From assembly GCF_039908645.1 (NCBI RefSeq), contig NZ_CP150917.1, forward strand, positions 5,529,501-5,593,500: a stretch of DNA of 64,000 bases. Direction: 5' to 3'. Below are positions 17,479-26,532 of the stretch, in pieces; position 1 is the stretch's first letter, and each line of letters opens with the position of its first letter. The notes beneath the pieces are model-generated. The model was not told the DNA's origin and searched no databases. It saw only the letters and a program-made list of their open reading frames with translations. Source of the DNA: Pseudomonas helvetica. Its GTDB lineage: Bacteria > Pseudomonadota > Gammaproteobacteria > Pseudomonadales > Pseudomonadaceae. Both the position numbers and the translations under genes were made by a program.

Positions 17479-17958
17479 TCAGTTTTTAAGCAACAACGCG
17501 CCTTCGATCGGCACGTAACGGCTGGCCGCGCGAATCAGCGAATTGGCGGTGAGCCCCGGCACGCCATAGGCCACCGCTTCGACACCGTGCTTGGCGATGA
17601 TCCGCTCCAGCAACATGTCGAAATCACCGTCCCCCGAGGCCAGCACCACTTCGTCGACGTGATCGGCGGCGTCCATGATGTCGAGGGTGATACCCACGTC
17701 CCAGTCGCCCTTGGCCGAGCCGTCGCTGCGCTGGATATAGGGCTTGAGCTTCACGATGAAGCCGAGGTTGCGCAGGATTTGCTGGAATTGCTGCTGCTTG
17801 CTGTCGCCGCGATCGATGGCGTAGGCATAGGCCTCGACGATCTGCCCGCGCTGACTGACGTCAGCCCAGAGGGCGGCGTAGTTGAAATGACAACCGTAGG
17901 CCTGGCGCACGGTGTAATAGAGGTTTTGGACATCGGCGAACACCGCGATCTTCTTCAC
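17479..17958 (-). CDS. NYN-domain protein (LabA/DUF88-like)
   Basis: 159 residues forming a single PIN-like NYN fold. Acidic metal-binding residues are placed as expected: VFADVQNLYYTV near the start, GDWDVGITLDI in the middle and VVLASGDGDFDMLLERI farther on. The family contains ribonucleases and LabA-like proteins. It is directly upstream of the DEDDh exonuclease gene on the same strand. The target RNA is unknown. Confidence 0.87.
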   Translation of the reverse strand: MKKIAVFADVQNLYYTVRQAYGCHFNYAALWADVSQRGQIVEAYAYAIDRGDSKQQQFQQILRNLGFIVKLKPYIQRSDGSAKGDWDVGITLDIMDAADHVDEVVLASGDGDFDMLLERIIAKHGVEAVAYGVPGLTANSLIRAASRYVPIEGALLLKN

Positions 17959-18096
17959 CGCAAATCCTCATGGCGCACACAAGCGCAGGCGATTGATCAG
18001 ACCCAAGGTCCGAAAAGTCGCCCAGTATGCCAGTCAGAAGGAATGTTCCGCGAATAATCAGTCCGGGGCGCAACAAGGCCCCGGACGAATGGCGTA

Positions 18097-18861
18097 TCAG
18101 ACGAAGGAATCGTCGTCATCACCACCGAAGAATGAGCTGTCGTCGCTGTCGTCGGCGTCTGCAAACCCACCCTGATCGTTGTTGTTCCAGGAGTCGTTGT
18201 TGGCCAGGCGCTCGTTGTCATTCACTTGAGCCGGCTCTTCCTTGATGACTTCAACGATTTCCTGCGGCTGCTGCTGATTGCTGTGGAACAGGCTGCTGAT
18301 GCCCTGCGCCAGCATCACACCACCGGCCACGCCGGCTGCGGTTTTCAAGGCCCCGCCGAGAAAGCTGCTGCCGGCTGCCGGCGCCTGTTGCTGGGGTGCC
18401 GCATAGTTCTGTTGTGGGGCACCAAAGCCCTGCTGTGGCGCGCCATAGTTTTGTGGCGGTGGCGCAGAAGGCCGCGCCGGTTCACGCCAGCCGCCGCTCG
18501 ACGCTGGAGCGCTCTGGGCCGGTGCAGGCTGTGGATCACGGGAGCCACCGAAGATGCTCGACAGGAAACCACCGCCGCTGTTGCTCGGTGCCGGTGCGGA
18601 GGCCTGGGCCCTGGCTTGTTGCAGTTCGGCTTGCAGTTGCTGAATTTGCTGGGTGAGCTGTTTGTTTTGCTCGTCGAGGCTCTTGATCGCCGCCTCTTGC
18701 ACCAGAATCGCCTGAGTCATGAAATAGCCCGCTGCTGGCTGGCGGCTCAGGTGCTCCTTGATCCGCGCCTCGGCCAGAGCATCGCGTGGGGCTGAATCCG
18801 TTTCGGCCTGTTGCAGCCGTGAAAACAGTCCATCGATCAGGGTTTGTTCTTCGCTGTTCAT
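18097..18861 (-). CDS. DUF2076 family protein
   Basis: 254 residues. The N-terminal DUF2076 block (MNSEEQTLIDGLFSRLQQAE and the following AAGYFMTQAILVQEAAIK) leads into a Gln-rich coiled coil (about 60-90). A Pro/Gln/Tyr-rich stretch with repeated GAPQQ units, a Gly/Ala hydrophobic segment near residue 170, and an acidic Asp/Ser tail follow. The function of the family is not established; the layout suggests a membrane-associated or self-assembling protein. Confidence 0.85.
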   Translation of the reverse strand: MNSEEQTLIDGLFSRLQQAETDSAPRDALAEARIKEHLSRQPAAGYFMTQAILVQEAAIKSLDEQNKQLTQQIQQLQAELQQARAQASAPAPSNSGGGFLSSIFGGSRDPQPAPAQSAPASSGGWREPARPSAPPPQNYGAPQQGFGAPQQNYAAPQQQAPAAGSSFLGGALKTAAGVAGGVMLAQGISSLFHSNQQQPQEIVEVIKEEPAQVNDNERLANNDSWNNNDQGGFADADDSDDSSFFGGDDDDSFV

Positions 18862-19038
18862 GGCGACCTCATAGATTGCCGGAAAATCGTTGCCCTTTTC
18901 CCTTATGGATAAGGTGCCCCCTAGTTATGGGGCTGTTGCTGATTGTTTCAATGGCCTTTACCGAACGTTTACGTTTGCTCGACTACCGGTCGCATCGGTT
19001 ACAGTGTCGACATACTTTGTAATCAGCGAAAGCGACCG

Positions 19039-19713
19039 ATGAATCCGTTAGACGTACTCCGCGACTCCCTGTATTTCTTCCAGCGCAACCTGGGCCGCAT
19101 CGTGCCGCTGTGTCTGCCGTTGGTCGTGCTTGAAGCCTTGCTTCAGCAACTGGTCGACCACTCCCAGGGGCCAGACGCCTTTCCCGGCTATAGCGTGATT
19201 GTCGGGTTGCTGGTGTATCCGCTGTACACCGCTGCGCTGATCCTGTTTCTCGATGCCCGCAGCCGTGGCGAATCGCCGCGCACCCTGGCCCTGTTGTCGG
19301 CGTCGCTCAGCCTGTGGCCGCGTTTTGCGCTGCTGACGGCGGTCAACACCTTGCTGATTCTGGTGGGGTTATCGCTGTATTTCCTGCCAGGTATCTGGCT
19401 GATGGTGATGCTCGCCTTTGCCGAATACCTGCTGGTGCTGCGCAACATGCAGCCACTGGAGGCCATCCGGGAAAGCATGCGCCTGGCCCGCGGCAATTTC
19501 CTGCGCATCCTGCTGTGCATTCTCTGCGTGATGGGCCCGTTGTGGATGCTCAAAGGCGCGAGCATGGCCATCTATCCGGAGCCGCAGAACCCGGCACTGT
19601 CGCTGATCATCGAAAGCGTCCACAGCTTTCTGCAACTGTTCACCAGCGTGGTGCTGTTTCGTCTGTTCATGTTGATCAGCGAGGCCCCCGACAAAACCGA
19701 AGGCAGCGCCTGA
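19039..19713 (+). CDS. YciC-like (UPF0259) membrane protein
   Basis: 224 residues from the ATG at 19039. It opens NPLDVLRDSLYFFQRNLGRI as in E. coli YciC and has about five to six hydrophobic segments, with the family core ANTLLILVGLSL-like region followed by PLEAIRESMRLARGNFLRI. It is an inner-membrane protein of unknown role. The longer frame to 18943 is not used. An EEP-family gene follows 73 bases downstream. Confidence 0.82.
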   Translation: MNPLDVLRDSLYFFQRNLGRIVPLCLPLVVLEALLQQLVDHSQGPDAFPGYSVIVGLLVYPLYTAALILFLDARSRGESPRTLALLSASLSLWPRFALLTAVNTLLILVGLSLYFLPGIWLMVMLAFAEYLLVLRNMQPLEAIRESMRLARGNFLRILLCILCVMGPLWMLKGASMAIYPEPQNPALSLIIESVHSFLQLFTSVVLFRLFMLISEAPDKTEGSA

Positions 19714-19786
19714 CAGCTCTACCCTTGGGGTCTGGGCCGGCCTCGGTTATGCTCGGGCTCAACTTTGTAACGCCATAAGCCGAGCC

Positions 19787-20866
19787 ATGACCCGCCTACT
19801 GCGCTACACCCTGCTGGGCCTGCTGATACTCGTCAGCCTGCTGTTTTCCTTTCTCTACAGCCTGACCTGGCGCCCCGACGCCAAGGAAACGCTCCCCGTC
19901 AGTTGCAGCACCAGCGCACCTGTGCTGGTGCCGGGGCAGGCGTTGAAGGTGATGACCTGGAACGTCCAGTACCTGGCAGGCAAACGCTATGTGTTCTGGA
20001 ATGACCTGGCTCACGGCCCTGACGAAAGTCCGACTCCGGAAGACATGGCCTTCAGCCTTGATGAAGTGGCACGGGTCATCCGCGATGAGCAGCCGGACCT
20101 GGTCCTATTGCAGGAACTGGATGATGACGCCAAGGCCAGCGGCTATCAGAACCAGCTCAAGTTGCTCCAGGAACGCCTGGCCGACCTCTATCCTTGCAGC
20201 ACGCACGCCTTCGACTGGAAGGCCGACTTCGTTCCCGATCCACATATTTTCGGCAGCGTTGGCCGGCAATTGGCGACCTTGAGCCGCTACCAGATCGAAC
20301 ACGCCGAACGCCTGCAGTTGCCTGAAGCGCCAATCAATTTCATCAGCCGTCAGTTCCAGCCGAAAAACGCCCTGTTGGTGAGTTACCTGCCGCTACGCGA
20401 TGGCGGGCAAATGGCGGTGCTCAACACTCACCTCGATCGGGCAGTGCAGCCTGATGGGGCCCAGCAGGCGAAGGTGACAGCGGTTGCCAAGGTACTCGAC
20501 ACGTATGAAGGTCGCGGCACGCCGTGGCTGATCGGTGGCGACTTCAACCTGTTGCCGCTGGGCCAGTATCAACGCCTCGCGCCCGAACAGCGCTCGCCCT
20601 ATTCCGCCGACAGCGCGCTACATGTGCTGTGGGACAAGTACCCAATGATCCCGACCAACAACGAGGCCAGCGGTGTCGATCGGGACCAGTGGCTGACCCA
20701 TTACCCTAACGACCCCGACCTCAACGGCCCGGACCGCACCGTCGACTACCTGTTCTACAGCCCGCGGATCAAACGGATTGAAGCGCAAGTACGGCAGGAC
20801 GATACGCTGCGCATCTCCGATCACCTGCCGGTGATTGCACGGTTTCTACTCCCCGTCGCCCCCTAG
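19787..20866 (+). CDS. Endonuclease/exonuclease/phosphatase-family protein
   Basis: 359 residues with an N-terminal membrane anchor (about 7-25) and an EEP catalytic domain: the first motif is VMTWNVQYLAG, PDLVLLQELDDDA carries the metal-binding Glu, GGDFNLLP carries the Asp/Asn pair, and ISDHLPVIA holds the terminal Asp-His. Relatives hydrolyse phosphodiesters in nucleic acids, phosphoinositides or lipids; the substrate is unknown. The catalytic domain probably faces the periplasm. Confidence 0.88.
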   Translation: MTRLLRYTLLGLLILVSLLFSFLYSLTWRPDAKETLPVSCSTSAPVLVPGQALKVMTWNVQYLAGKRYVFWNDLAHGPDESPTPEDMAFSLDEVARVIRDEQPDLVLLQELDDDAKASGYQNQLKLLQERLADLYPCSTHAFDWKADFVPDPHIFGSVGRQLATLSRYQIEHAERLQLPEAPINFISRQFQPKNALLVSYLPLRDGGQMAVLNTHLDRAVQPDGAQQAKVTAVAKVLDTYEGRGTPWLIGGDFNLLPLGQYQRLAPEQRSPYSADSALHVLWDKYPMIPTNNEASGVDRDQWLTHYPNDPDLNGPDRTVDYLFYSPRIKRIEAQVRQDDTLRISDHLPVIARFLLPVAP

Positions 20867-20880
20867 AGCAAATAAATAAC

Positions 20881-20996
20881 CTGTGGCGAGGGGGCTTGCC
20901 CCCGTTTGGCTGCGTAGCAGTCGTAAATCGGCAAATGCGGTGTACCTGATAAAACGTAGTGACAGGTTCATACGGGGGCAAGCCCCCTCGCCACAG
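20881..20996. repeat. REPIN with 25-base perfect arms
   Basis: Arms at 20881-20905 and 20972-20996 (GTGGCGAGGGGGCTTGCCCCCG type) are perfectly complementary. It sits between the convergent EEP and hrpB genes. Confidence 0.88.
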
Positions 20997-21031
20997 GATT
21001 AGTGTCCGCCACTGCGCACTACAAAGCCCGT

Positions 21032-23563
21032 CTACTTACGCGGCTTGGCCCGCGCCGTGGCCTCGGCCACCAACGGGTCATCCGGCCAGTAATGTTTCGG
21101 ATAACGGCCCTTGAGGTCCTTCTTCACCTCGGCATAAGTGCTGCGCCAGAAGTTCGCCAGGTCCTGGGTGACCTGCACCGGCCGCCGCGCCGGTGACAGC
21201 AAATGCAGCTTGACCACCTGCCGGCCACCGGCAATGCGCGGGGTTTCGGCAAGGCCGAACAGCTCCTGCAAACGCACCGCGAGAATCGGTGGCTGCTCGC
21301 TGTAATCCAGACGAATCGATGAACCGGAGGGCACGCTCAGATGATGCGGCGCCTGCTCATCGAGGCGTTGCGGCAATGGCCACGGCAGCAGGTTATGCAC
21401 AAAGCTCGACACATCCAGGCTGGCGAAATGGCTGAGCCGTGAAACCCGTCCCAGGTACGGCATCAACCAGTGTTCCAGACTGGCCAGCAACGCCGCATCA
21501 CTGACGTCCGGCCACTCACTCTCGCCCTGCTTGTTCAAGTCCAGCTGACGCAGCAATGCCACTCGCGCCTGCCACTGACGCAACTCCGGGGTCCACGGCA
21601 ATAGCTCCAACCCCTTACGGCGCACCAGATTGACCAACGCCTGGCTGCGCGCGGTTTCATCAAGACCGGTCAACGGTTCGCGACAGAGCACCAACTCGCC
21701 CACCTTGCGCTGACGCTCGGCCCGCAGCACGCCTTCGCGCTCGTCCCAATCGAGTTGATCGACGCAACGCACCTGCTCCGCCAACACCGAATCGAACAGC
21801 GCCGGATCAAAGTCCGCCGCCAGATAAATCCGTTCTTCGCGCTGCCCCTGACGGCTGCCCAGGTCGGCGATCACCAGCCAGGGTTGTTTCATCAGGCTGT
21901 CGGCCTCGGCGAACAACGCCGCACGACCGTTGGCCAGACGATACTCCGCACCACCGGCGCGGCGCTGTTGGGCGACGCGGTCCGGATAAGCCAGCGCCAG
22001 CAACGCGCCGAGCCAGCGCGGATGCTCCGGATCGCTGACCGGCGACTCGGCTTTGCCACGCAGATAACCACGATATTGCCGGGCCAATTGCCGCGCCCGC
22101 TGCACACCACCCTGAGCGCCACGCGCCGCCCGTTCTTCGCCGGACAACAGCACCAGACGACTGTGCAGATCCGCACCGACACCGCGCAAAATGTCCCGTT
22201 CACCGAGTAATGCAGCGACGTCGCAAGCCATGTTCGCCAGCCCCAACGCCTGCCCACGCAGTAACAGATGCGCGATACGCGGATGCGCCGGCAGTTCGGC
22301 CATGGCCTGCCCGTGGCGAGTGAGTTTCCAGTCTTCAGCGGACGAACCCTGCAACGCGCCAAGGCGTTCGAGCAAGTCCTGCGCCTGTGCATAAGCCGCC
22401 GCCGGAGGTACATCGAGCCAGATCAACTGTCCAGGCGTCACGCCCCAACGCCCGAGCTGCAGGGCAAGCCCGGCAAGGTCGGCAGAGAGAATTTCCGGGC
22501 TGGCGTAGGCCGCCAGTTGTTCGTGTTGATCCTGCGACCACAGCCGATAACACACGCCCGGTTCCAACCGTCCTGCGCGGCCGGCACGCTGGGTGGCGCT
22601 GGCGCGGGAGATGCGCTGGGTGTCGAGGCGGGTCATGCCGCTGCCGGGGTCGAAACGCGGCACTCGCGCCAGCCCGGCGTCGATGACTACGCGCACGCCA
22701 TTAATGGTCAAACTGGTTTCGGCGATGTTGGTGGCCAGCACCACTTTGCGTTGGCCAGGTGGCGCCGGATCGATGGCCGCACGCTGCGCCGCCAGATCGA
22801 GCTCGCCATGCAACGGGCAGAGCAACACCTCGGAACGCTCGCCCAAGGCATCCGCCAACTGCTGATGCACGCGACGGATTTCCGCTTGCCCGGGTAGGAA
22901 CACCAACAAGCTGCCCGCTTCATCGTTCAGCGCGTCGAGAATGGTTTGCACCACTCGTGGCTCGATGAATTCACCTGGCTGAAACGGCCGGCCCCAGCGC
23001 ATCGTCACCGGGTACATGCGACCTTCGCTGCGCAGGATCGGTGCGTCATTCAGCAGTCCGGCGAGGCGCTCGCCTTCAAGCGTCGCCGACATCAGCAGGA
23101 TCTTCAGCGGCTGCTCATCCCGAAACAACTCGCGGCCATTCAGGCTCAGGGCCAGCGCGAGGTCGGCATCGAGGCTACGCTCGTGGTATTCGTCGAAAAT
23201 CAGCAGACCCACACCGTCCAGCGCCGGGTCCTCCTGCAAGCGACGCGTGAGGATGCCTTCGGTGACCACTTCGATGCGCGTGTTCGGCCCAACCTTGCTG
23301 TCCAGGCGAATCCGGTATCCGACGGTTTCGCCGACTTTCTCGCCGAGCTCGCTGGCCAGCCGTTCGGCCGCCGCCCGCGCGGCCAGCCGACGCGGTTCAA
23401 GCATGAGGATGGTTTGCCCGGCCAGCCATGGCTCATCCAACATCGCCAATGGTACGCGGGTGGTTTTACCGGCGCCGGGCGGTGCTTCGAGCACGGCTTC
23501 GTGGCGTGTCGCCAAGGCTTCACGCAGCGCGGGTAAAACTTCATCAATTGGCAAAGAAATCAT
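21032..23563 (-). CDS. hrpB: ATP-dependent helicase HrpB
   Basis: 843 residues, normal for HrpB. Walker A is EAPPGAGKTTRVP (near residue 28), and the DExH box is present as FDEYHERS. The motifs LLMSATL, VVLATNIAETSLTI and ATQRAGRAGR complete the superfamily 2 core. An HA2-like region and an HrpB-specific C-terminal domain follow. It is a DEAH-type helicase of uncertain RNA or DNA target. It is divergent from the lipoprotein gene across about 110 bases that contain a promoter. Confidence 0.95.
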   Translation of the reverse strand: MISLPIDEVLPALREALATRHEAVLEAPPGAGKTTRVPLAMLDEPWLAGQTILMLEPRRLAARAAAERLASELGEKVGETVGYRIRLDSKVGPNTRIEVVTEGILTRRLQEDPALDGVGLLIFDEYHERSLDADLALALSLNGRELFRDEQPLKILLMSATLEGERLAGLLNDAPILRSEGRMYPVTMRWGRPFQPGEFIEPRVVQTILDALNDEAGSLLVFLPGQAEIRRVHQQLADALGERSEVLLCPLHGELDLAAQRAAIDPAPPGQRKVVLATNIAETSLTINGVRVVIDAGLARVPRFDPGSGMTRLDTQRISRASATQRAGRAGRLEPGVCYRLWSQDQHEQLAAYASPEILSADLAGLALQLGRWGVTPGQLIWLDVPPAAAYAQAQDLLERLGALQGSSAEDWKLTRHGQAMAELPAHPRIAHLLLRGQALGLANMACDVAALLGERDILRGVGADLHSRLVLLSGEERAARGAQGGVQRARQLARQYRGYLRGKAESPVSDPEHPRWLGALLALAYPDRVAQQRRAGGAEYRLANGRAALFAEADSLMKQPWLVIADLGSRQGQREERIYLAADFDPALFDSVLAEQVRCVDQLDWDEREGVLRAERQRKVGELVLCREPLTGLDETARSQALVNLVRRKGLELLPWTPELRQWQARVALLRQLDLNKQGESEWPDVSDAALLASLEHWLMPYLGRVSRLSHFASLDVSSFVHNLLPWPLPQRLDEQAPHHLSVPSGSSIRLDYSEQPPILAVRLQELFGLAETPRIAGGRQVVKLHLLSPARRPVQVTQDLANFWRSTYAEVKKDLKGRYPKHYWPDDPLVAEATARAKPRK

Positions 23564-23586
23564 GCTGGCTCCAAAACAGAGGCGCG

Positions 23587-23614
23587 AGTATAACGGCGAA
23601 CTGCCTGGCGTTAA
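23587..23614 (-). promoter_or_regulatory. Probable hrpB promoter
   Basis: On the minus strand TTAACG (23614-23609) and TATACT (23592-23587) are 16 bases apart, about 24 bases upstream of the hrpB ATG. Confidence 0.5.
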
Positions 23615-23672
23615 TCACGGTCCTAATTCATACCGACGACGTTTCGTTTCAAGTTTGCTCAGGAGATTTATT

Positions 23673-24092
23673 ATGCGTGCTCCATTTCGCCTGATTGGCG
23701 GTCTATTGGTTGCAACCCTGCTGACCCAAGTGACCGCATGCGGTTCGATTTTCTACCCGGATCGCCGGGGCCAGATCGATGGCAAGATCGACCCGGCGAT
23801 TGCGGCGCTCGACGCCGTGGGCCTGCTGTTCTATATCATCCCCGGACTCGTCGCGTTTGCCATAGACTTCACCACCGGCGCGATTTACTTCGAACCCGGC
23901 AAGACCGCACAAGTGGCGCCGGAGAAACTCCAGCAGGCCATTGATGCCGACGGCAAGGTCGATAACCACAAGTTGCAGGCCATTCTCGAAAGCGAACTGG
24001 GCCGCAGCTTCCCGCTGGATGATCCGCGCCTGATCCAGCACAAGGGCAGCGTTCAGCAACTGGCCTTGCTCGGCCTGCAACCCGCTGCTTGA
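23673..24092 (+). CDS. Small lipoprotein of unknown function
   Basis: 139 residues from the ATG at 23673, with AGGAG 8 bases upstream. The signal sequence ends in a lipobox (VTAC, Cys near residue 24), so it is lipid-anchored. A hydrophobic segment (VGLLFYIIPGLVAFAIDF) and an acidic C-terminal half follow. I recognise no enzymatic motif. A longer frame from 23016 overlaps hrpB and is an artefact. It may be co-transcribed with the cation transporter 28 bases downstream. Confidence 0.82.
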   Translation: MRAPFRLIGGLLVATLLTQVTACGSIFYPDRRGQIDGKIDPAIAALDAVGLLFYIIPGLVAFAIDFTTGAIYFEPGKTAQVAPEKLQQAIDADGKVDNHKLQAILESELGRSFPLDDPRLIQHKGSVQQLALLGLQPAA

Positions 24093-24120
24093 TGCACAAC
24101 ACCGAGGAAACGCTCCACCT

Positions 24121-25026
24121 ATGACCAGCAGCCCGGAACACGCTCGCCTGTTACGCCTCGCCACCCGCGCCTCTGTAGCGGTGGCGAGCACACTCATTGT
24201 CGCCAAGGCCATTGCCTGGTGGCTGAGCGGATCGGTGAGCATGCTCGCCGGGCTGACGGACTCGGCACTCGACGGCGTGACGTCGCTGCTCAATCTGTTG
24301 GCGGTGCATTACGCGTTGCGCCCGGCCGATGACGATCACCGCTACGGGCACGGCAAGGCGGAATCCTTGTCGGGCATGGCTCAGGCACTGTTCATCGGCG
24401 GCAGCGCGGTATTGATCGCGTATCAGGCATTCGAGCGCCTGAAACACCCGGAACCGGTGGGCGCGCCGTGGATCAGCATTGGCGTGATCATCTTTTCCCT
24501 GGTCCTGACCCTGGCGCTGCTGATGCTGCAACACCGGGTGATCCGCGAAACCGGCTCCAGCGCGGTGCGTGCCGACTCACTGCATTACCGTTCCGACATG
24601 ATGCTCAACGGCAGCATCCTGGTCGCGTTGGTACTGGCCGGTTTTGGCTGGCATCAAGTCGATGCCTGGTTCGGCCTGGGGATCGCCGTCTACATTTTGT
24701 GGAGCGCAATACAAATCGCCCGGGAAAGTTTTGCCGTGCTGATGGATGAAGAACTGCCACCGGACGTCAGCCAGCACATGCTCGAACTGGCGTGCAGCGT
24801 GCCCGGTGTACTTGGCGCACACGACTTGCGAACGCGGATCTCCGGCAGTCACTGGTTCGTGCAATTGCACCTGGAGTTGCCGGGGGAGCTGACGCTGTCA
24901 GTCGCTCACGGCATCAGCGATCAAGCAGCGGACGCCATTCACGCCGTTTACCCGCGAGCCGAAGTGTTGGTGCACGCCGACCCGCAGGAAATGGTGACAG
25001 CCGTCCGGAATCAGAAAGTGACCTGA
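24121..25026 (+). CDS. fieF: Cation diffusion facilitator FieF
   Basis: 301 residues with six membrane helices. Metal site A is visible as DSALDGVTSLLNL in helix 2 and HYRSDMMLNG in helix 5; the cytoplasmic DDHRYGHGKAES loop and the C-terminal domain with IHAVYPRAEVLVHADP are typical of FieF/YiiP. It is a proton-coupled Zn(II)/Fe(II) exporter of the inner membrane. Its 3' end overlaps the convergent DUF6515 gene by 16 bases. Confidence 0.92.
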   Translation: MTSSPEHARLLRLATRASVAVASTLIVAKAIAWWLSGSVSMLAGLTDSALDGVTSLLNLLAVHYALRPADDDHRYGHGKAESLSGMAQALFIGGSAVLIAYQAFERLKHPEPVGAPWISIGVIIFSLVLTLALLMLQHRVIRETGSSAVRADSLHYRSDMMLNGSILVALVLAGFGWHQVDAWFGLGIAVYILWSAIQIARESFAVLMDEELPPDVSQHMLELACSVPGVLGAHDLRTRISGSHWFVQLHLELPGELTLSVAHGISDQAADAIHAVYPRAEVLVHADPQEMVTAVRNQKVT

Positions 25027-26159
25027 TAACCGCGTGAGACAAGGCAATTGCCTTCGGCCTGGCGGTAAGTCTGTACCACCTGTGGCGCCGGCTGATAGGT
25101 CACGGTCCGTGGATCAAACCCGCTCTGCTGGACCGCCCAACGATAACAATCGTAACCGTCCTGAGTGACCTGCTCGGGCGACTGCCCATTGATCGGGTAC
25201 GCCACCACGTCATAACCACTGCTGACGGGTTGTGGTTCCGGGTTGCCTACCGGTGGCTCAACCACAACGTAGTCTTGAGTGCTTTCCTCGTAGGCGTAGT
25301 ATGCGCCTGCTGCCAGAAACATCAGCGCGCCACCGATCCACACCTCCTGAGCGTAATCGGGCAGATACCTCACACGGATCCCGCGAGGCGGTTGGACCAC
25401 CACATAACGCGGCCCGTTCGGGCGATACCAATAGCCACCGGAGTAGAAGTAATCCTGCCCACGGTACGGCACACGGTCGTGGCGCTCAGGGAAGCGGTCG
25501 ATTATTTGACCTGGCCGATACCGCGGACCATCACCCCAGCCGTTGCCATGTCCTTCCGGACGTCCCGGCCAGCGACGCTCATCCCGATGCTCATCGCGAC
25601 CACCGGCCTGCCAACGCTGGTTGTAATCGTTGCGCCGTGGAACGTCCTGATAGTAGCCGCGCTGTGGCTCCTGGGTTTGGCGAACAGTGTCCGGACGGCC
25701 CTGGATCGGCAGGTTGTTCGCCGGCGCAGGCGCGGGTCGAACTTGAACCTGGCCATTGGGCTCGTGTCGCTGACGGTTCTGCCAGTCGCCTCCCGGATTC
25801 TGATCGTTGTGTTCGAACTGACGGCTGTTGTTGCCGCGAATGATTTCAGGCTGTGGACGTGGCTGATTGAATTGGGGACGTGGCTGGTTGGGCTCGATGC
25901 GAGGTTGATTGTTTTGCGGGTGCTGCTGGATGTTTTCCACGCGAGGCGGGTTGTTTTCGGGACGCGGTTGATTACCTCCCTGATGACCTTCACCGCCACG
26001 CTCGTGCTGACCACCACCGTTATTGTGTTGCTGCTGCTGTTGCTGCTGTTGCTGCCTACGAAGGAGTTCCTCCCCACCCTGACCTTCTGCCAGCAATGGT
26101 GCGCTGACACTTGCACACAACACACCAACACCTGCCATACGCCAGATGCGCGACTTCAT
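25011..26159 (-). CDS. Secreted DUF6515-like protein with Q/N/P-rich region
   Basis: 382 residues from the ATG at 26159, preceded by GAGGAA; a second ATG lies four codons upstream. A signal peptide (GVLCASVSAPLLAEG) is followed by nine consecutive Gln and a long low-complexity region of repeated NQPR units, then an Arg/Gly/Tyr-rich part. The C-terminal half is folded, with RYLPDYAQEVWIGGALMFLA as a hydrophobic segment and a tail (GYDCYRWAVQQSGFDPRTV) typical of the family. It is an envelope or secreted protein of unknown role. The final 16 bases overlap fieF on the other strand. Confidence 0.8.
   Translation of the reverse strand: MKSRIWRMAGVGVLCASVSAPLLAEGQGGEELLRRQQQQQQQQQHNNGGGQHERGGEGHQGGNQPRPENNPPRVENIQQHPQNNQPRIEPNQPRPQFNQPRPQPEIIRGNNSRQFEHNDQNPGGDWQNRQRHEPNGQVQVRPAPAPANNLPIQGRPDTVRQTQEPQRGYYQDVPRRNDYNQRWQAGGRDEHRDERRWPGRPEGHGNGWGDGPRYRPGQIIDRFPERHDRVPYRGQDYFYSGGYWYRPNGPRYVVVQPPRGIRVRYLPDYAQEVWIGGALMFLAAGAYYAYEESTQDYVVVEPPVGNPEPQPVSSGYDVVAYPINGQSPEQVTQDGYDCYRWAVQQSGFDPRTVTYQPAPQVVQTYRQAEGNCLVSRGYQVTF
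26028..26054. repeat. CAG/CAA microsatellite (nine Gln codons)
   Basis: An imperfect run of CTG/TTG triplets on the plus strand encodes nine Gln in the minus-strand DUF6515 gene. It could slip in length without a frameshift. Confidence 0.75.
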
Positions 26160-26279
26160 GCTATTCCTCACTACGGTGGTGACCTATACGTAAGACTGGT
26201 AAAGCACAGGCCGGTTCAGCAACAGGTTATCAGTCACGAGACTTATTTTGCAGGCCATAAAAGGTGTTTCGCGGGCAAT

Positions 26280-26308
26280 AAAAAAGGGAGACCCGTCGGC
26301 CTCCCCTT
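26280..26308 (-). terminator. Orphan intrinsic terminator on the minus strand
   Basis: Read on the minus strand, GGGAGGCC-GACG-GGTCTCCC (one mismatch) is followed by six T. No minus-strand gene lies upstream before the divergent Lrp gene, so it implies a separate short transcript (see the ncRNA candidate). Confidence 0.6.
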
Positions 26309-26470
26309 GAGAACTTCGTCCGTGCTCGACGCTTTTGACGTCGGCTCACCTCACTCCGTCTTCTGGACAGTGTGTAGCCCGGGGGCCAACTCAACCCCTG
26401 TGGGAGTGGTGGCCGCGGCTGGCCTGATTCGGCGGGCCGCTGTGGACTGTTTGTCCGGGCAGTGATTCTG
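26280..26470 (-). ncRNA. Candidate small RNA upstream of the Lrp gene
   Basis: A minus-strand transcript of about 190 bases is suggested by a TATTCT -10-like hexamer at 26482-26477 (context CCTATTCTTA, reminiscent of sigma-S promoters) and by the intrinsic terminator. No -35 box and no plausible ORF are seen. An inner CGACG/CGTCG hairpin is present. I do not recognise it as a known Pseudomonas small RNA. Confidence 0.35.
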
Positions 26471-26532
26471 GTGATAAGAATAGGCTTGAGGTGGCGACAG
26501 AGGATTGCGAAGATTGCTCAAATAAACATGAC

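Noticed and set aside
20881..20996. CRISPR-like repeat unit
   Set aside because: The repeats are inverted REP pairs scattered singly, not regularly spaced direct repeats, and no cas genes are present.
23016..23672. N-terminal extension of the small lipoprotein gene
   Set aside because: It overlaps hrpB entirely and would bury the signal peptide; the ATG at 23673 has a proper ribosome binding site.
26280..26470. Identification of the candidate RNA as RgsA or 6S RNA
   Set aside because: Neither the genomic neighbours nor any sequence I can recall supports it, so I left it unnamed.
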